52,285 bases of DNA from IMG/VR virus record IMGVR_UViG_3300009149_000045, positions 1 through 52,285 of that record; one strand, given 5' to 3'. Below the pieces are notes generated by a model. The model saw nothing but the letters and a program-made list of their open reading frames with translations. It ran no database searches and had not been told where the DNA came from. The position numbers and the translations under genes are program-made. The DNA comes from a virus. Each line of letters opens with the position of its first letter. Positions within the stretch are counted from its first letter, which is position 1. Shown here in pieces: positions 43,990-51,595 of this stretch.

Positions 43990-44517
43990 TTAATGAATTT
44001 CATTCATATAAATTTTTCTTGGTACATCTTCACTGTATTCACATATGTTTTCATAATATTCGAATTTAGATAAATCTACATTTATATATTTACGAAAGAA
44101 TCTTTTATACCAAAAGAAGTTTTTATATAATAACGATATTTTATGACATCTAGAATGTAAATTGTTCCATTGTGATTTTTGAGAATAACATTCACTTTCA
44201 TGAGATAAATACACTTCTCTTAGATTATATCCATGATTATTTGGAGCTCCAGCGTTTTTTTACCATTTGTTTTTCGCTAATCTATAATATTCAATCAGTT
44301 CTTTTACAAATGGTGTTCCATCATTCCAGTACCAATTAAAGATGGGATGTTGATATAGCCATTTATTAGACTTACCATCTATCCATTTCTTTTTTCTAAA
44401 TATTGCCAATAATAGTTCTGGACAGGTTAAACATCCAGAAATGTATAAATCTTTTTTATCCAAACAACTAACTGAATCTTCAATATTCACATACGGTCTA
44501 TAGATCTGCATTTTCAT
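43990..44517 (-). pseudogene. Pyr_excise-like gene interrupted by an in-frame TAA
   Basis: Two minus-strand frames, 44517-44260 (85 residues) and 44259-43990, are in the same frame and are separated only by one TAA at 44262-44260. The first part begins MQIYRPYVNIEDSVSCLDKK and has ELLLAIFRKKKW, YQHPIFNWYW and FVKELIEYYRLAKNKW, which resembles the phage pyrimidine-dimer DNA glycosylase/DenV-like family (MQTFxPY..SxxxLD...HP...W). The sequence after the stop reads on sensibly (KNAGAPNNHGYNL, SECYSQKSQWNNLHSR), so the full product would be about 175 residues. One base change (AAA to TAA in an A-rich run) explains it. The rear part could also start at a GTG at 44214. Confidence 0.55.
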
Positions 44518-44599
44518 TTAGCCTTTTGAAGTATATAAGTATATAACTTTTTTTGTTAACTCAAATAACCCATTCAAAGTGGGATGAGTAATAGATTAG

Positions 44600-44628
44600 T
44601 TTTTGTAGTTTTGTAGTTTTTGTAGTTA
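44600..44628 (+). repeat. TTTTTGTAG tandem repeat upstream of the 44653 gene
   Basis: Three near-identical 8-9 base units (TTTTTGTAG, TTTTGTAG, TTTTTGTAG) followed by TTAATG lie between the divergent minus-strand cluster and the gene at 44653. They may be part of a promoter or leader region; the two outer TTGTAG elements are 17 bases apart from TTAATG in a promoter-like way, but this is weak. Confidence 0.5.
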
Positions 44629-44652
44629 ATGTTAAAATTTAGGAGATACACA

Positions 44653-45030
44653 ATGGCTAGTGAATATGCTCTTTTGTCTTTTCAACCTTCAACCATTGAA
44701 GCAGATCGTGCTACAATGATTGGAAAGAAGGCGTATTTCTATACGACTTACGCTTATGCTCTTGCGGCAGTTGACGATGATGATCCCACTGTTGCTACTG
44801 GGATTGTTACCTTGATGAAGGTTAATCTTCAAACTGGCAAAGTAGCTGCGACTGATTATGCATACGATCCGTATGTCGATATTACAGATAAGAGCGTAGC
44901 TGTTGATGAGAATGGTAACATCAATGTTGCGTTTGCGACTGCTGCTGATCGTTACATGGTTTTCCCGGATGCCGCCAACACTCAGCCATTCTTCATTCCC
45001 GCTGAAAGACTGGTTGATGCTAGTGTGTAA
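44653..45030 (+). CDS. Small, probably abundant protein (125 aa) with own terminator
   Basis: The ATG at 44653 follows TAGGAGATACACA; an in-frame ATG at 44629 has no site. The 125-residue product is rich in Ala, Val, Tyr and Thr (TTYAYALAAVDDDDP, GIVTLMKVNLQTGKVAAT) with no Cys, a composition like small capsid or tail decoration proteins. Codons are clearly more G- and C-rich than in the neighbours. An isolated gene with its own leader and a textbook terminator suggests strong late expression. A decoration role is a guess. Confidence 0.55.
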   Translation: MASEYALLSFQPSTIEADRATMIGKKAYFYTTYAYALAAVDDDDPTVATGIVTLMKVNLQTGKVAATDYAYDPYVDITDKSVAVDENGNINVAFATAADRYMVFPDAANTQPFFIPAERLVDASV

Positions 45031-45058
45031 ATAGAATAAGATAATTTATTTTACTCAG

Positions 45059-45088
45059 AGCCACCGTTTACGCGGTGGCTTTTTTTTT
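45059..45088 (+). terminator. Intrinsic terminator after the 125-aa gene
   Basis: AGCCACCG (45059-45066) and CGGTGGCT (45073-45080) make an 8-bp G+C-rich stem with a 6-base loop, followed directly by eight T. It lies 29 bases after the stop. Confidence 0.95.
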
Positions 45089-45130
45089 CTATTACGTTAT
45101 TATATATAGGCTTTTACAAGGGGTAAAAAT

Positions 45131-45532
45131 ATGATAATAGCAATAGATTTTGATGAGACTATTGTAAATTCAGAACTTATGAAGGACAAAGACATTGATC
45201 TTGTAAGGAATGGATATGACTTTAAAATATTAGGAATAAAGGAAAATGCAAAAGAAGTAATTTTGTGGCTATTTACAGAAGGACATACTCTGATATTATG
45301 GACTTGCAGAAATGGACACTATCTACATGAAGCTCGTAAATGGCTACAAGAAAATGAATTAGACGAATACTTTGAAACACACAATCAACAATGTGATATC
45401 GTTAGAGAACATCCATATTGGAGCTGTTTCAATACAAGAAAAATATACGCAGATCTTTATATAGATGACAAAAATCTCGGAGGATTTCCTGGATGGCTTT
45501 TTGTCAAAAAATATGTACGAACACTTAAATAA
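45131..45532 (+). CDS. HAD-superfamily hydrolase
   Basis: The 133-residue product has the HAD motif I as IAIDFDETIV (D6, D8, T10), motif II LILWTCRNG, and near the end YADLYIDDKNLGG as motif IV. The small size and lack of a cap domain resemble phage HAD proteins annotated as putative phosphatases, sometimes 5'-nucleotidase-like. A TATATA element (about 45105) between the terminator and the AAGGGG ribosome site probably belongs to its promoter. Substrate is unknown; a nucleotide or sugar phosphate is plausible. Confidence 0.75.
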   Translation: MIIAIDFDETIVNSELMKDKDIDLVRNGYDFKILGIKENAKEVILWLFTEGHTLILWTCRNGHYLHEARKWLQENELDEYFETHNQQCDIVREHPYWSCFNTRKIYADLYIDDKNLGGFPGWLFVKKYVRTLK

Positions 45533-45631
45533 AACAATCCTTGATTATTTGGTATTTGCATGGATAAATCAATGGCCATATATTATAAATAGCTTTTATT
45601 ATGTAGGTTATTAGCTATTGGGAGATAAAAT

Positions 45632-45790
45632 ATGGCAATATCCGTTAGAACACGTAAAAAAGAAGAAAGTATTGGTGTAAAAATATGGGAAATATCGTGT
45701 TTACTCGCAAGCATATCCGGTGGGATTGTGTTAAGTATCTATTTATGCATATGGATTGTATATAAAATTATCTGTTGGATTTTTTCTTAG
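45632..45790 (+). CDS. Small membrane protein (52 aa)
   Basis: An ATG at 45632 follows TTGGGAGATAAAAT and opens 52 codons: a basic start (MAISVRTRKKEES), then two close hydrophobic stretches (ISCLLASISGGIVLSIYLCI and WIVYKIICWIF). It ends at 45790, 8 bases before the ligase ATG. Topology suggests one or two membrane passes. No homology is recognised. Confidence 0.55.
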   Translation: MAISVRTRKKEESIGVKIWEISCLLASISGGIVLSIYLCIWIVYKIICWIFS

Positions 45791-45798
45791 GGGAGGCT

Positions 45799-47697
45799 AT
45801 GAATATAAAAAAATTAGAACAGAAATTATACGAAGCAAAAATAGCATATTATCGTGGCAGATCTATTATGTCAGATGTAGAATACGATACAAAAGAATCG
45901 CTTTTAAAAGAACATTGTCCAGATAGCTTTGTATTAAAAATGGTTGGCACTGATAAGATAAATAATAAAGCTACACATGAATCATTTATGGGAAGTTTGA
46001 ATAATCTTAATAATGATGAAGAATACAAAAAATGGGTTAATAGGATAAAAAAACATAATCAATATAGTTTTACCGCAAGTGAAAAATTAGATGGGTTAAG
46101 TATAGAACTAATATATAAGGGCGGATTCTTAGTAAGCGCAATAACAAGAGGTGACGGATTAGTCGGAGAAAACGTTCTCTCGAATATATTAAAAACATCG
46201 GTGCCAATAGAAATAGATAGTTCTAAATTCGTGAATATATCAATAAAAGGTGAATGTGTATTATTCAAGGAAAATTTAGATAAAATAAATAAGCAATTAG
46301 ATAAAAAATATAAGAATTGTCGTAACGCTGCGGCTGGAATAATCATGCGTGATGACGGAAAATTCTCTGAATATTTAGATTTTATTGCATATGATTTTGA
46401 CAGTGAGAATGACATACCAATGAAACTTTATAGCCACAAGCTAGAGACATTGGATGACTTAGGGTTTAAGATTCCAGAATATATAAATTTAGACGATATA
46501 GATAAATTATATGAATGGATTCTGAAATATGAATGTTTTAGAGATTCCATTGAATATGACATAGATGGCATAGTAATAAGGATGAATAATCCATATGCAT
46601 ATAGAGATTTAGGTATTACTGACGGAAGACCAAAAGGGGCGATGGCATATAAATTTAGACCTATAAAAGCGAGAGCAAAGATAATTGATGTAATACATCA
46701 AGTTGGGAGAACTGGTGCCATAACACCAGTCGCAATAATTGATCCGACAATGGTATCAGGGAGTATTATAGAAAGAGCTACTTTGCATAACTATGAAGAA
46801 ATCGCAAGATTAAAAGTAGCAGTGGGTGATACAGTTGAAGTTGTTAAAGCAGGAGACGTAATTCCTAAAATCACTAAAAGAATAAAAAAGGATATCGATA
46901 GAATTAAAATTAAAACTCCAAAATTTTGTCCTTGTTGCAATAAAGAACTTACAAAAGACGGGGTTATTATAAGATGTACTGAAATAAACTGTTCAGAAAG
47001 AAAATTAGGTAGGATTAAAAATTGGGTAAAATGTCGTAATATAATGAATCTCAATGATGGTATCTTAGAAGCATTATATGTTGTAGGTTCAATAGAAAAT
47101 ATAGCTGATTTATATAAGCTCACATTCGAGCAATTAGCAATGTTGGGACTTAAAAATGGAATACTTGGTGAAAAACGAGCAAATAAGATATTTGGCGAAT
47201 TAACTAAATCATCTTACAACGTTGACTTAGCTGAATTTATGGGTTCTTTAGGGATACGAATGCTTGGTGAAAGCAATGCTAATAAAATATTAATAGAGCT
47301 AAGAAAAGATTATAATATTGAAACACCAGAAGATTTTATGGATATAAAATTGTGTGAATTATTCCATTTGATTGATGGAATAGGAAATGAAATTCAATCA
47401 AATATAATAGAAGGATTTGATAATTTTGAAAATGAAATTATAGAACTTTCTAAATTTATGAATTTTACAAAACAAGTTGAAGGGTCTTTAACTGGGAAAA
47501 CATTCTGTATCACTGGAACATTGAGTAAATCAAGAAAAGAAATAGAACAAGATATTAAAAATAAAGGCGGAATAATAAAAGGATTCAGTAATATTATAGA
47601 TTATCTTATAGTTGGCGAAAAGGCTGGAAGTAAATTAGATAAAGCTCAAAAAGCTAATATCGCTATACTAACAGAGGAAGCGTTTGAGAAACTTTAA
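45799..47697 (+). CDS. ligA: NAD-dependent DNA ligase
   Basis: The ATG at 45799 follows GGGGAGG. The 632-residue product has the full LigA layout: domain Ia with YYRGRSIMSDVEYD, the adenylation motif EKLDGLS (Lys96), AAAGIIM, IDGIVIRMN, an OB fold (HQVGRTGAITPVA), a four-Cys zinc finger (CPCC near 377 and a Cys pair near 395-401), helix-hairpin-helix parts, and a C-terminal BRCT domain with TGKTFCITGTLSKSR. It seals nicks using NAD+. An NAD-dependent enzyme in a phage fits the bacterial style of its other replication proteins. Confidence 0.96.
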   Translation: MNIKKLEQKLYEAKIAYYRGRSIMSDVEYDTKESLLKEHCPDSFVLKMVGTDKINNKATHESFMGSLNNLNNDEEYKKWVNRIKKHNQYSFTASEKLDGLSIELIYKGGFLVSAITRGDGLVGENVLSNILKTSVPIEIDSSKFVNISIKGECVLFKENLDKINKQLDKKYKNCRNAAAGIIMRDDGKFSEYLDFIAYDFDSENDIPMKLYSHKLETLDDLGFKIPEYINLDDIDKLYEWILKYECFRDSIEYDIDGIVIRMNNPYAYRDLGITDGRPKGAMAYKFRPIKARAKIIDVIHQVGRTGAITPVAIIDPTMVSGSIIERATLHNYEEIARLKVAVGDTVEVVKAGDVIPKITKRIKKDIDRIKIKTPKFCPCCNKELTKDGVIIRCTEINCSERKLGRIKNWVKCRNIMNLNDGILEALYVVGSIENIADLYKLTFEQLAMLGLKNGILGEKRANKIFGELTKSSYNVDLAEFMGSLGIRMLGESNANKILIELRKDYNIETPEDFMDIKLCELFHLIDGIGNEIQSNIIEGFDNFENEIIELSKFMNFTKQVEGSLTGKTFCITGTLSKSRKEIEQDIKNKGGIIKGFSNIIDYLIVGEKAGSKLDKAQKANIAILTEEAFEKL

Positions 47698-47823
47698 GTT
47701 TTATATGGTGCTATGGTATTAAAATTTATTTATAATGGTCTAGGATTAAATTGTGGGCCTTCCAAATGTTCTGTTTGGGTTATATTGTATATGTTTACAA
47801 TGTCTGCTAAAAGGAGGATAAAC

Positions 47824-48303
47824 ATGGTGGATGATTACCTTAAAGAAAGAAGAAGCAATCAAATTAAAGAAATGTATCCAGGAGAAATGATGAAGGGTGA
47901 TATAAAGGTTCACAAAAACATAGATATGGAATCAATAACTTTAACAGAATATTTAGTGTCCGCAAGATCACGCATCGATCCCAAAATACTAAAGTATATA
48001 CAAAAAGATATTTCCACAATAGAGACTCAAATAGATCAGATTAGAGACGATGTAATAATAACTGCAAATTTACGAGTCTATGGCAAAGAAATTTGTAAAC
48101 CACAAATATTAAATATTAAATATCCTATAGATTGGTGGCAGGCATTCAAAGAAAGATGGTTTCCAAAATTGATCCTTTCAAGATATCCAGTTAAATATAA
48201 TCACGTTAATCACGTTGTGAAAAAATGGAAAGTAGTAGAAGTATATGCTTTAATGCGTAAACCTCCTGGAATAGATACAACTTTGTGTCTTATGGAATAC
48301 TGA
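47824..48303 (+). CDS. Hypothetical protein (159 aa)
   Basis: The ATG at 47824 has AAAGGAGGATAAAC upstream, better than any earlier in-frame codon back to 47713. The 159-residue product has helices (YLKERRSNQIKEMY, LVSARSRIDPKILKYI) and a later segment YPIDWWQAFKERWFPKLI, with strands near the C-terminus (WKVVEVYALMRKP). Some phage proteins with a DWWQxFKxRxFP motif are conserved but uncharacterised virion or replication-associated proteins. No role is assigned. Confidence 0.55.
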   Translation: MVDDYLKERRSNQIKEMYPGEMMKGDIKVHKNIDMESITLTEYLVSARSRIDPKILKYIQKDISTIETQIDQIRDDVIITANLRVYGKEICKPQILNIKYPIDWWQAFKERWFPKLILSRYPVKYNHVNHVVKKWKVVEVYALMRKPPGIDTTLCLMEY

Positions 48304-48492
48304 CTGTGATATAGAATTTACATAAATTGAATATTTATCCTAGTTATATAATACATAACCTTGCTCCAAGTCTTACAGGAGACTATAAATCCTTACTGTC
48401 TATATAATGAAATAGATATATTATATTATCTGTGGATTTATTGGCTGACTGAGACAGCGTATTTCTTATGGTGTGTAGGAGGCCAATCTATA

Positions 48493-48747
48493 ATGAAAAT
48501 TGTAATACTCGGGAAAGTTGGTTGTTTTAACTGCGAAAATGCTAAAAAACGTCTAACAGACATGGGACTTATCTATGATTTTTATTCTATTGAAGAAGCC
48601 GCAAAGGGTTGGCGTGAATTAAATCTTATCAAGGCAATGACAGAATATCAGATGACTCAAAAACTTCCTATTATAATGATAGATGGTGAACCTTATTCTT
48701 ATGCAAAAGGAATAACTGTGGCCAAAAAGGGATTAGACAATGCCTGA
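48493..48747 (+). CDS. Glutaredoxin-like protein
   Basis: The ATG at 48493 has GGAGG about 10 bases upstream; the frame is open further back to 48361 but that stretch is hydrophobic and lacks a site. The 84-residue product has the thioredoxin fold with the redox motif GKVGCFNCENAKKRL, then KLPIIMIDGEPYSY with the cis-Pro. Such phage glutaredoxins serve ribonucleotide reductase or other redox enzymes. The next gene overlaps its end by eight bases. Confidence 0.75.
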   Translation: MKIVILGKVGCFNCENAKKRLTDMGLIYDFYSIEEAAKGWRELNLIKAMTEYQMTQKLPIIMIDGEPYSYAKGITVAKKGLDNA

Positions 48748-48955
48748 AACAGAATTGCTAAAAAAGTTTTCATTTATGAATTTAAAAACTGGAAATATAA
48801 GATGTTCCACTATTGCAGAAAAGATTTTAGAAGAAATCACAATTAAAAATATTCCGAAGCATAATTGTAAAAAATGTTATGGAAGAGGATATGTCAGTAT
48901 AGGTAAAAAATCTAAATTAGTAACTCCTTGTAAGTGTGTATTCAAAGTAAATTAA
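48740..48955 (+). CDS. DnaJ-like zinc-finger small protein
   Basis: The 71-residue product ends with CKKCYGRGYVSIG, a run of charged residues and TPCKCVFKVN, a DnaJ-type zinc centre with the CxxCxGxG signature and a second Cys pair. The N-terminal half is helical. It may help in protein assembly or bind nucleic acid. It overlaps the glutaredoxin-like gene by eight bases. Confidence 0.65.
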   Translation: MPETELLKKFSFMNLKTGNIRCSTIAEKILEEITIKNIPKHNCKKCYGRGYVSIGKKSKLVTPCKCVFKVN

Positions 48956-48963
48956 AAAATGAT

Positions 48964-48992
48964 TTGCGTAGTAAATTCCTTTGTGTTACACT
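48964..48992 (+). promoter_or_regulatory. TTGCGT-type promoter before the SWIM gene
   Basis: TTGCGT (48964-48969) is spaced by 17 bases from TACACT (48987-48992). It lies between the stop at 48955 and the ATG at 49020, and the TTGCGT element recurs upstream of other genes to the right. Confidence 0.5.
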
Positions 48993-49019
48993 AAATATAG
49001 CTAACATAAAGGAGAAAAA

Positions 49020-49388
49020 ATGGTAACTGTAAACGTAGAAGGGAAAGACTACACAATTAATGTCCCGAGTGCAAGATGTCCATTATCAGTCTTTGGAATG
49101 AATAGTGATAATCCCAAGATAGTTGGGATTTCTCCTTGGCCTAGCTATACAAAAGAATTGTATGATAAGCTTATGGTTAAAATAACTGAATATCATGAAA
49201 ACAAAGAAGAAAGATATTGGAAAGTACAGTCAAGCAGTAATGAAAGAGCATTTTATACTGTTAGAGTAAAAGACATGAATTTTATGTGTACTTGTCCTGG
49301 ATACAAATACCATGATCATTGTAAACATATAGACTATATCAGAAGACAGTTCAATCTGGAAGTCAACAAACTTAATCAAACTTTATAA
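49020..49388 (+). CDS. SWIM-type zinc-finger protein
   Basis: The 122-residue product, behind AAAGGAGAAAAA, has in its C-terminal third a SWIM pattern: FMCTCPGYKYHDHCKHIDYI, with the C-x-C-xn-C-x-H ligands. SWIM fingers occur in proteins that bind DNA or protein. The N-terminal part has VNVEGKDYTINVPSARCPL and SSNERAFYTVRVKDM strands. The small size suggests an accessory regulator. Confidence 0.75.
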   Translation: MVTVNVEGKDYTINVPSARCPLSVFGMNSDNPKIVGISPWPSYTKELYDKLMVKITEYHENKEERYWKVQSSSNERAFYTVRVKDMNFMCTCPGYKYHDHCKHIDYIRRQFNLEVNKLNQTL

Positions 49389-49396
49389 AATGGAAT

Positions 49397-49425
49397 TTGC
49401 GTATTGCGTTCGCAGGCTGTAGTAT
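49397..49425 (+). promoter_or_regulatory. TTGCGT-type promoter before the 49472 gene
   Basis: TTGCGT (49397-49402), 17 bases, then TAGTAT (49420-49425), followed by ATAGTTGTA. The -10 region and its downstream bases nearly match those at 51551. A partial inverted match GTAATACGCAA lies at about 49444-49454. Confidence 0.6.
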
Positions 49426-49471
49426 ATAGTTGTATTACATTTGGTAATACGCAACCAAAAAGGAGAAAGAA

Positions 49472-49939
49472 ATGAAGGAAATAAAAGAACAGAATCAACG
49501 ATTGACGAAGACTAAGTTTAACAACCTGATGGACATGCTTAAAGGAAAGATTGGCACAGAAGAAATTGATAAGATTCTAAAATCAGCAGAATTGGATATT
49601 GCAGCAAAGACTATGAGAACTGGTGGTGGTATAAACGCAGTAGGTAAAATCGGACCAGTGTATTGTCCACAGGATACTTTTGATCAGATGGATTATGCTA
49701 CTGCATATCATGAATTGATGAAAGAACCATTGAGTAAAAATGAGATTTTCAGGAGAATGATTTTAGAATACTATAAAAAGTGTAGAGCTGATGCAAAAGC
49801 AAACAAAATAAACAAAAAGATCGAAAAGCGTGCCTTAGTTATTGCTGAAGAACGAGAAGAAGAAAAGGAAAGAAAGCGTATCGAAAAATTGGAAAAGTCA
49901 GAGATAAAATTTACTAAAAAACCGAAAATCGAGGATTAA
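49472..49939 (+). CDS. Hypothetical helical protein (155 aa)
   Basis: The 155-residue product, behind AAAAGGAGAAAGAA, begins with a helical part (MKEIKEQNQRLTKTKFNNLM) and a segment GGGINAVGKIGPVYCPQDTF, and ends in a Lys/Glu-rich coiled coil (AEEREEEKERKRIEKLEKSE). The ending LEKSEIKFTK resembles LEKSEIKLTK in the first gene of the window, with a 20-base identity at DNA level. The function is not recognised. Confidence 0.55.
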   Translation: MKEIKEQNQRLTKTKFNNLMDMLKGKIGTEEIDKILKSAELDIAAKTMRTGGGINAVGKIGPVYCPQDTFDQMDYATAYHELMKEPLSKNEIFRRMILEYYKKCRADAKANKINKKIEKRALVIAEEREEEKERKRIEKLEKSEIKFTKKPKIED

Positions 49940-49980
49940 CCAATAGATAAAAACAGGAGAATTGCCTATGGTAAAATAAC

Positions 49981-50010
49981 TTGTAACTTGCGAATTTATG
50001 TTTGTATATT
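49981..50010 (+). promoter_or_regulatory. Promoter-like site before the 50038 gene
   Basis: TTGTAA (49981-49986) is spaced by 18 bases from TATATT (50005-50010). The site is followed by a T-rich leader and ACAAGGAGAACAAA before the ATG at 50038. Confidence 0.45.
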
Positions 50011-50037
50011 CTTTATTTTTCTTACAAGGAGAACAAA

Positions 50038-50589
50038 ATGAGTGCGAAGAAAAAGAGCAAGGCTGACAAAGTTATCGCAAAGCAAGAAAAGGTTGTTGTG
50101 GAAAAAAGGGTTGTCACTGAAGAAGAGAAAAAAGTTGTTGCTGAAAAGGCTGAGAAGAAAAAGCGTCGTATTACTATGCGTAACCTCGCGGAGAGTTTCA
50201 AGTCAAAGCCAGCAGACATCAATGGGATAACAAATCCATTGATCGATCCTGAGCAGAAGAAGAGTAAGAGGGCATTGGCTGTTGCTGTTATACTCGAAGC
50301 TACTGCTATCGCGGAACGTAAGAATCTCAGTGAAGAAGTAAAGCATATCCTTTTTGTTGAGTCTATCGCTGCCAGTGGTATTCTCTACAAAGCCGAAGGA
50401 GAATATTCTAATGAACTGTCAGCTGCTAATGCTGAAGCTGATAGCTACGCAAGATGGGGACAGGAGGAGGCTCAGGGTGATAATTCGTATTATACGAATT
50501 ACAAGGATAACGTTGAATTTTGCCGAAAGTTTAGTAAGGCACTCACTTCAAAGATCTTTACTGAACTAAAGACTGCGGTAAACATCTAA
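50038..50589 (+). CDS. Lys/Glu-rich protein with conserved helical core (183 aa)
   Basis: The ATG at 50038 has a strong AAGGAG site; an in-frame ATG at 50002 has none. The 183-residue product has a charged N-terminus (KKKSKADKVIAKQEKVVVEK, EEEKKVVAEKAEKKKRR) and a helical core with KRALAVAVILEATAIAERKN and ILFVESIAASGILYKAEGE. Codons are more G- and C-rich than in the neighbours. The leader type resembles those of the genes at 21769 and 33891, so these three are probably co-regulated, abundant proteins. Confidence 0.6.
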   Translation: MSAKKKSKADKVIAKQEKVVVEKRVVTEEEKKVVAEKAEKKKRRITMRNLAESFKSKPADINGITNPLIDPEQKKSKRALAVAVILEATAIAERKNLSEEVKHILFVESIAASGILYKAEGEYSNELSAANAEADSYARWGQEEAQGDNSYYTNYKDNVEFCRKFSKALTSKIFTELKTAVNI

Positions 50590-50600
50590 CCTTTATGTGA

Positions 50601-50636
50601 ATGTGGATGGAATATTATATAATATTCCATCCACAT
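50601..50636. repeat. 36-bp perfect palindrome after the 50038 gene
   Basis: ATGTGGATGGAATATTAT and its exact reverse complement form a perfect 36-bp palindrome, beginning 11 bases after the stop. As RNA it would fold into a strong hairpin with only GAGGTTTTAAT after it. The A+T centre TATTATATAATA could also act as an operator. Confidence 0.9.
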
Positions 50637-50647
50637 GAGGTTTTAAT

Positions 50648-50827
50648 ATGAGTATATATATAACCATAAGAGAAAGAGAAACAAGATTTCTTATCAATCC
50701 TAAATTAAAATATACCTGGAATTATACCCACTTAAGAGGAACATGTATAAGTAGAAAGTGGTATACTTCAATAGCACTAGCAAAAGCTGACGCTATTCTT
50801 TCTATTCAAAGGAACAATCACGAATGA
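50648..50827 (+). CDS. Small hypothetical protein (59 aa)
   Basis: An ATG at 50648, behind GAGGTTTTAAT, opens 59 codons. The product begins MSIYITIRERETRFLINPKL and has HLRGTCISRKWYTSIALAKA; it is basic and has no membrane segment. It directly follows the 36-bp palindrome and is followed by the ribbon-helix-helix-like gene after nine bases. Function unknown. Confidence 0.5.
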   Translation: MSIYITIRERETRFLINPKLKYTWNYTHLRGTCISRKWYTSIALAKADAILSIQRNNHE

Positions 50828-50836
50828 GGAATTAAA

Positions 50837-51007
50837 ATGAATAAACAAGGAAGACCAAAGGGTAGAGCTCACACGGTAAGAAATTTTAGGTTATCAGAAC
50901 GTTTAAGTAAGAAGCTTGATAAAAAACTTGCCAAGACTGATGAAATATTCAGTGTATATATGCGAAGATTGATTATAAGGGATTTAAAACTAAATATTAA
51001 GAAATAA
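50837..51007 (+). CDS. Ribbon-helix-helix/AT-hook-like small regulator (56 aa)
   Basis: An ATG at 50837 opens 56 codons. The start NKQGRPKGRAH has the GRPKGR core of an AT-hook, and TVRNFRLSERLSKKLDKKL then DEIFSVYMRRLIIRDL fits the strand-helix-helix layout of small repressors of the RHH type. Such proteins bind palindromic operators as dimers; the neighbouring 36-bp palindrome (50601) is a possible target. The role is inferred. Confidence 0.55.
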   Translation: MNKQGRPKGRAHTVRNFRLSERLSKKLDKKLAKTDEIFSVYMRRLIIRDLKLNIKK

Positions 51008-51016
51008 TAACATATA

Positions 51017-51044
51017 TTGCGAATAATGTTCAATACGTTATTTA
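51017..51044 (+). promoter_or_regulatory. TTGCGA-type promoter before the 51071 gene
   Basis: TTGCGA (51017-51022), 16 bases, then TATTTA (51039-51044). It lies between the stop at 51007 and the ATG at 51071. Confidence 0.45.
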
Positions 51045-51070
51045 ACATGTAAAGCTTAAAGGATTTACTA

Positions 51071-51370
51071 ATGAATAAAAGTATTATACGATTTTATGCA
51101 ATCGGTATAGGTAATAATGAATACATAATTAGTATGACACTTTTCGATGAAGAAAATCAAGAAGAATGTGCTTATGAATTAAGAAGTTATCCAATGTTTA
51201 TATCTAGCAAGGAAAAGGTAAAGAGTGTCTTACTTTCATTTATAGAAACTTTAGTTTCTATAGAAAATGGTAAAATCGAATTATACATAACTGATCTAGG
51301 CTCACCAAAGAACGATTGTTTAGATAAAAATGAGATTTCTAAATATATTAAAAAATGTCAGCGTAATTAA
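51071..51370 (+). CDS. Hypothetical protein (99 aa)
   Basis: The ATG at 51071 follows AAAGGATTTACTA. The 99-residue product has strands at the start (SIIRFYAIGIGNNEYIISMT) and helices later (EKVKSVLLSFIETLVSIENG), ending LDKNEISKYIKKCQRN. No recognisable motif is present. It appears to be a soluble single-domain accessory protein. Confidence 0.5.
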   Translation: MNKSIIRFYAIGIGNNEYIISMTLFDEENQEECAYELRSYPMFISSKEKVKSVLLSFIETLVSIENGKIELYITDLGSPKNDCLDKNEISKYIKKCQRN

Positions 51371-51437
51371 TCCTAGAAAAAATTAAAGGTTAGTGCTTAA
51401 AATGGTATGCGGTTAATAAAACTGTAGTCTAGGATTA
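51368..51437. repeat. 70-base region bounded by a 10-bp inverted repeat
   Basis: TAATCCTAGA (51368-51377) and TCTAGGATTA (51428-51437) are exact inverted copies, so the transcript could close into a 10-bp stem, with a possible inner hairpin CGGTT/AACTG. It is tRNA-sized, but there is no T-loop (no TTCGA-type sequence), so a tRNA call is not supported. It could be a small structured RNA or an end-of-gene structure. It is the start of a 225-base gap. Confidence 0.5.
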
Positions 51438-51528
51438 AATTAAATACGTTCTTATAAAAAGTTACATACTATAATAGCTTGGCAGTTAAGATAGTCCATA
51501 AACTTAATCGCACTTTGTTATTTTTGAT

Positions 51529-51556
51529 TTGCGTAACATGTTCCTTATTGTAGTAT
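51529..51556 (+). promoter_or_regulatory. TTGCGT-type promoter before the 51596 gene
   Basis: TTGCGT (51529-51534), 16 bases, then TAGTAT (51551-51556), followed by GTAGTTGTA. It closely matches the promoter at 49397. The rest of the 51371-51595 gap holds a TATAAT at 51470 and no open frame of note. Confidence 0.6.
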
Positions 51557-51595
51557 GTAGTTGTAATATTTAAACTATTTAATAAGGAGAAAAAA

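Noticed and set aside
51368-51437. Possible tRNA gene
   Set aside because: The acceptor-like stem is there, but there is no T-arm with a TTCGA-type loop and no convincing D-arm or anticodon arm.
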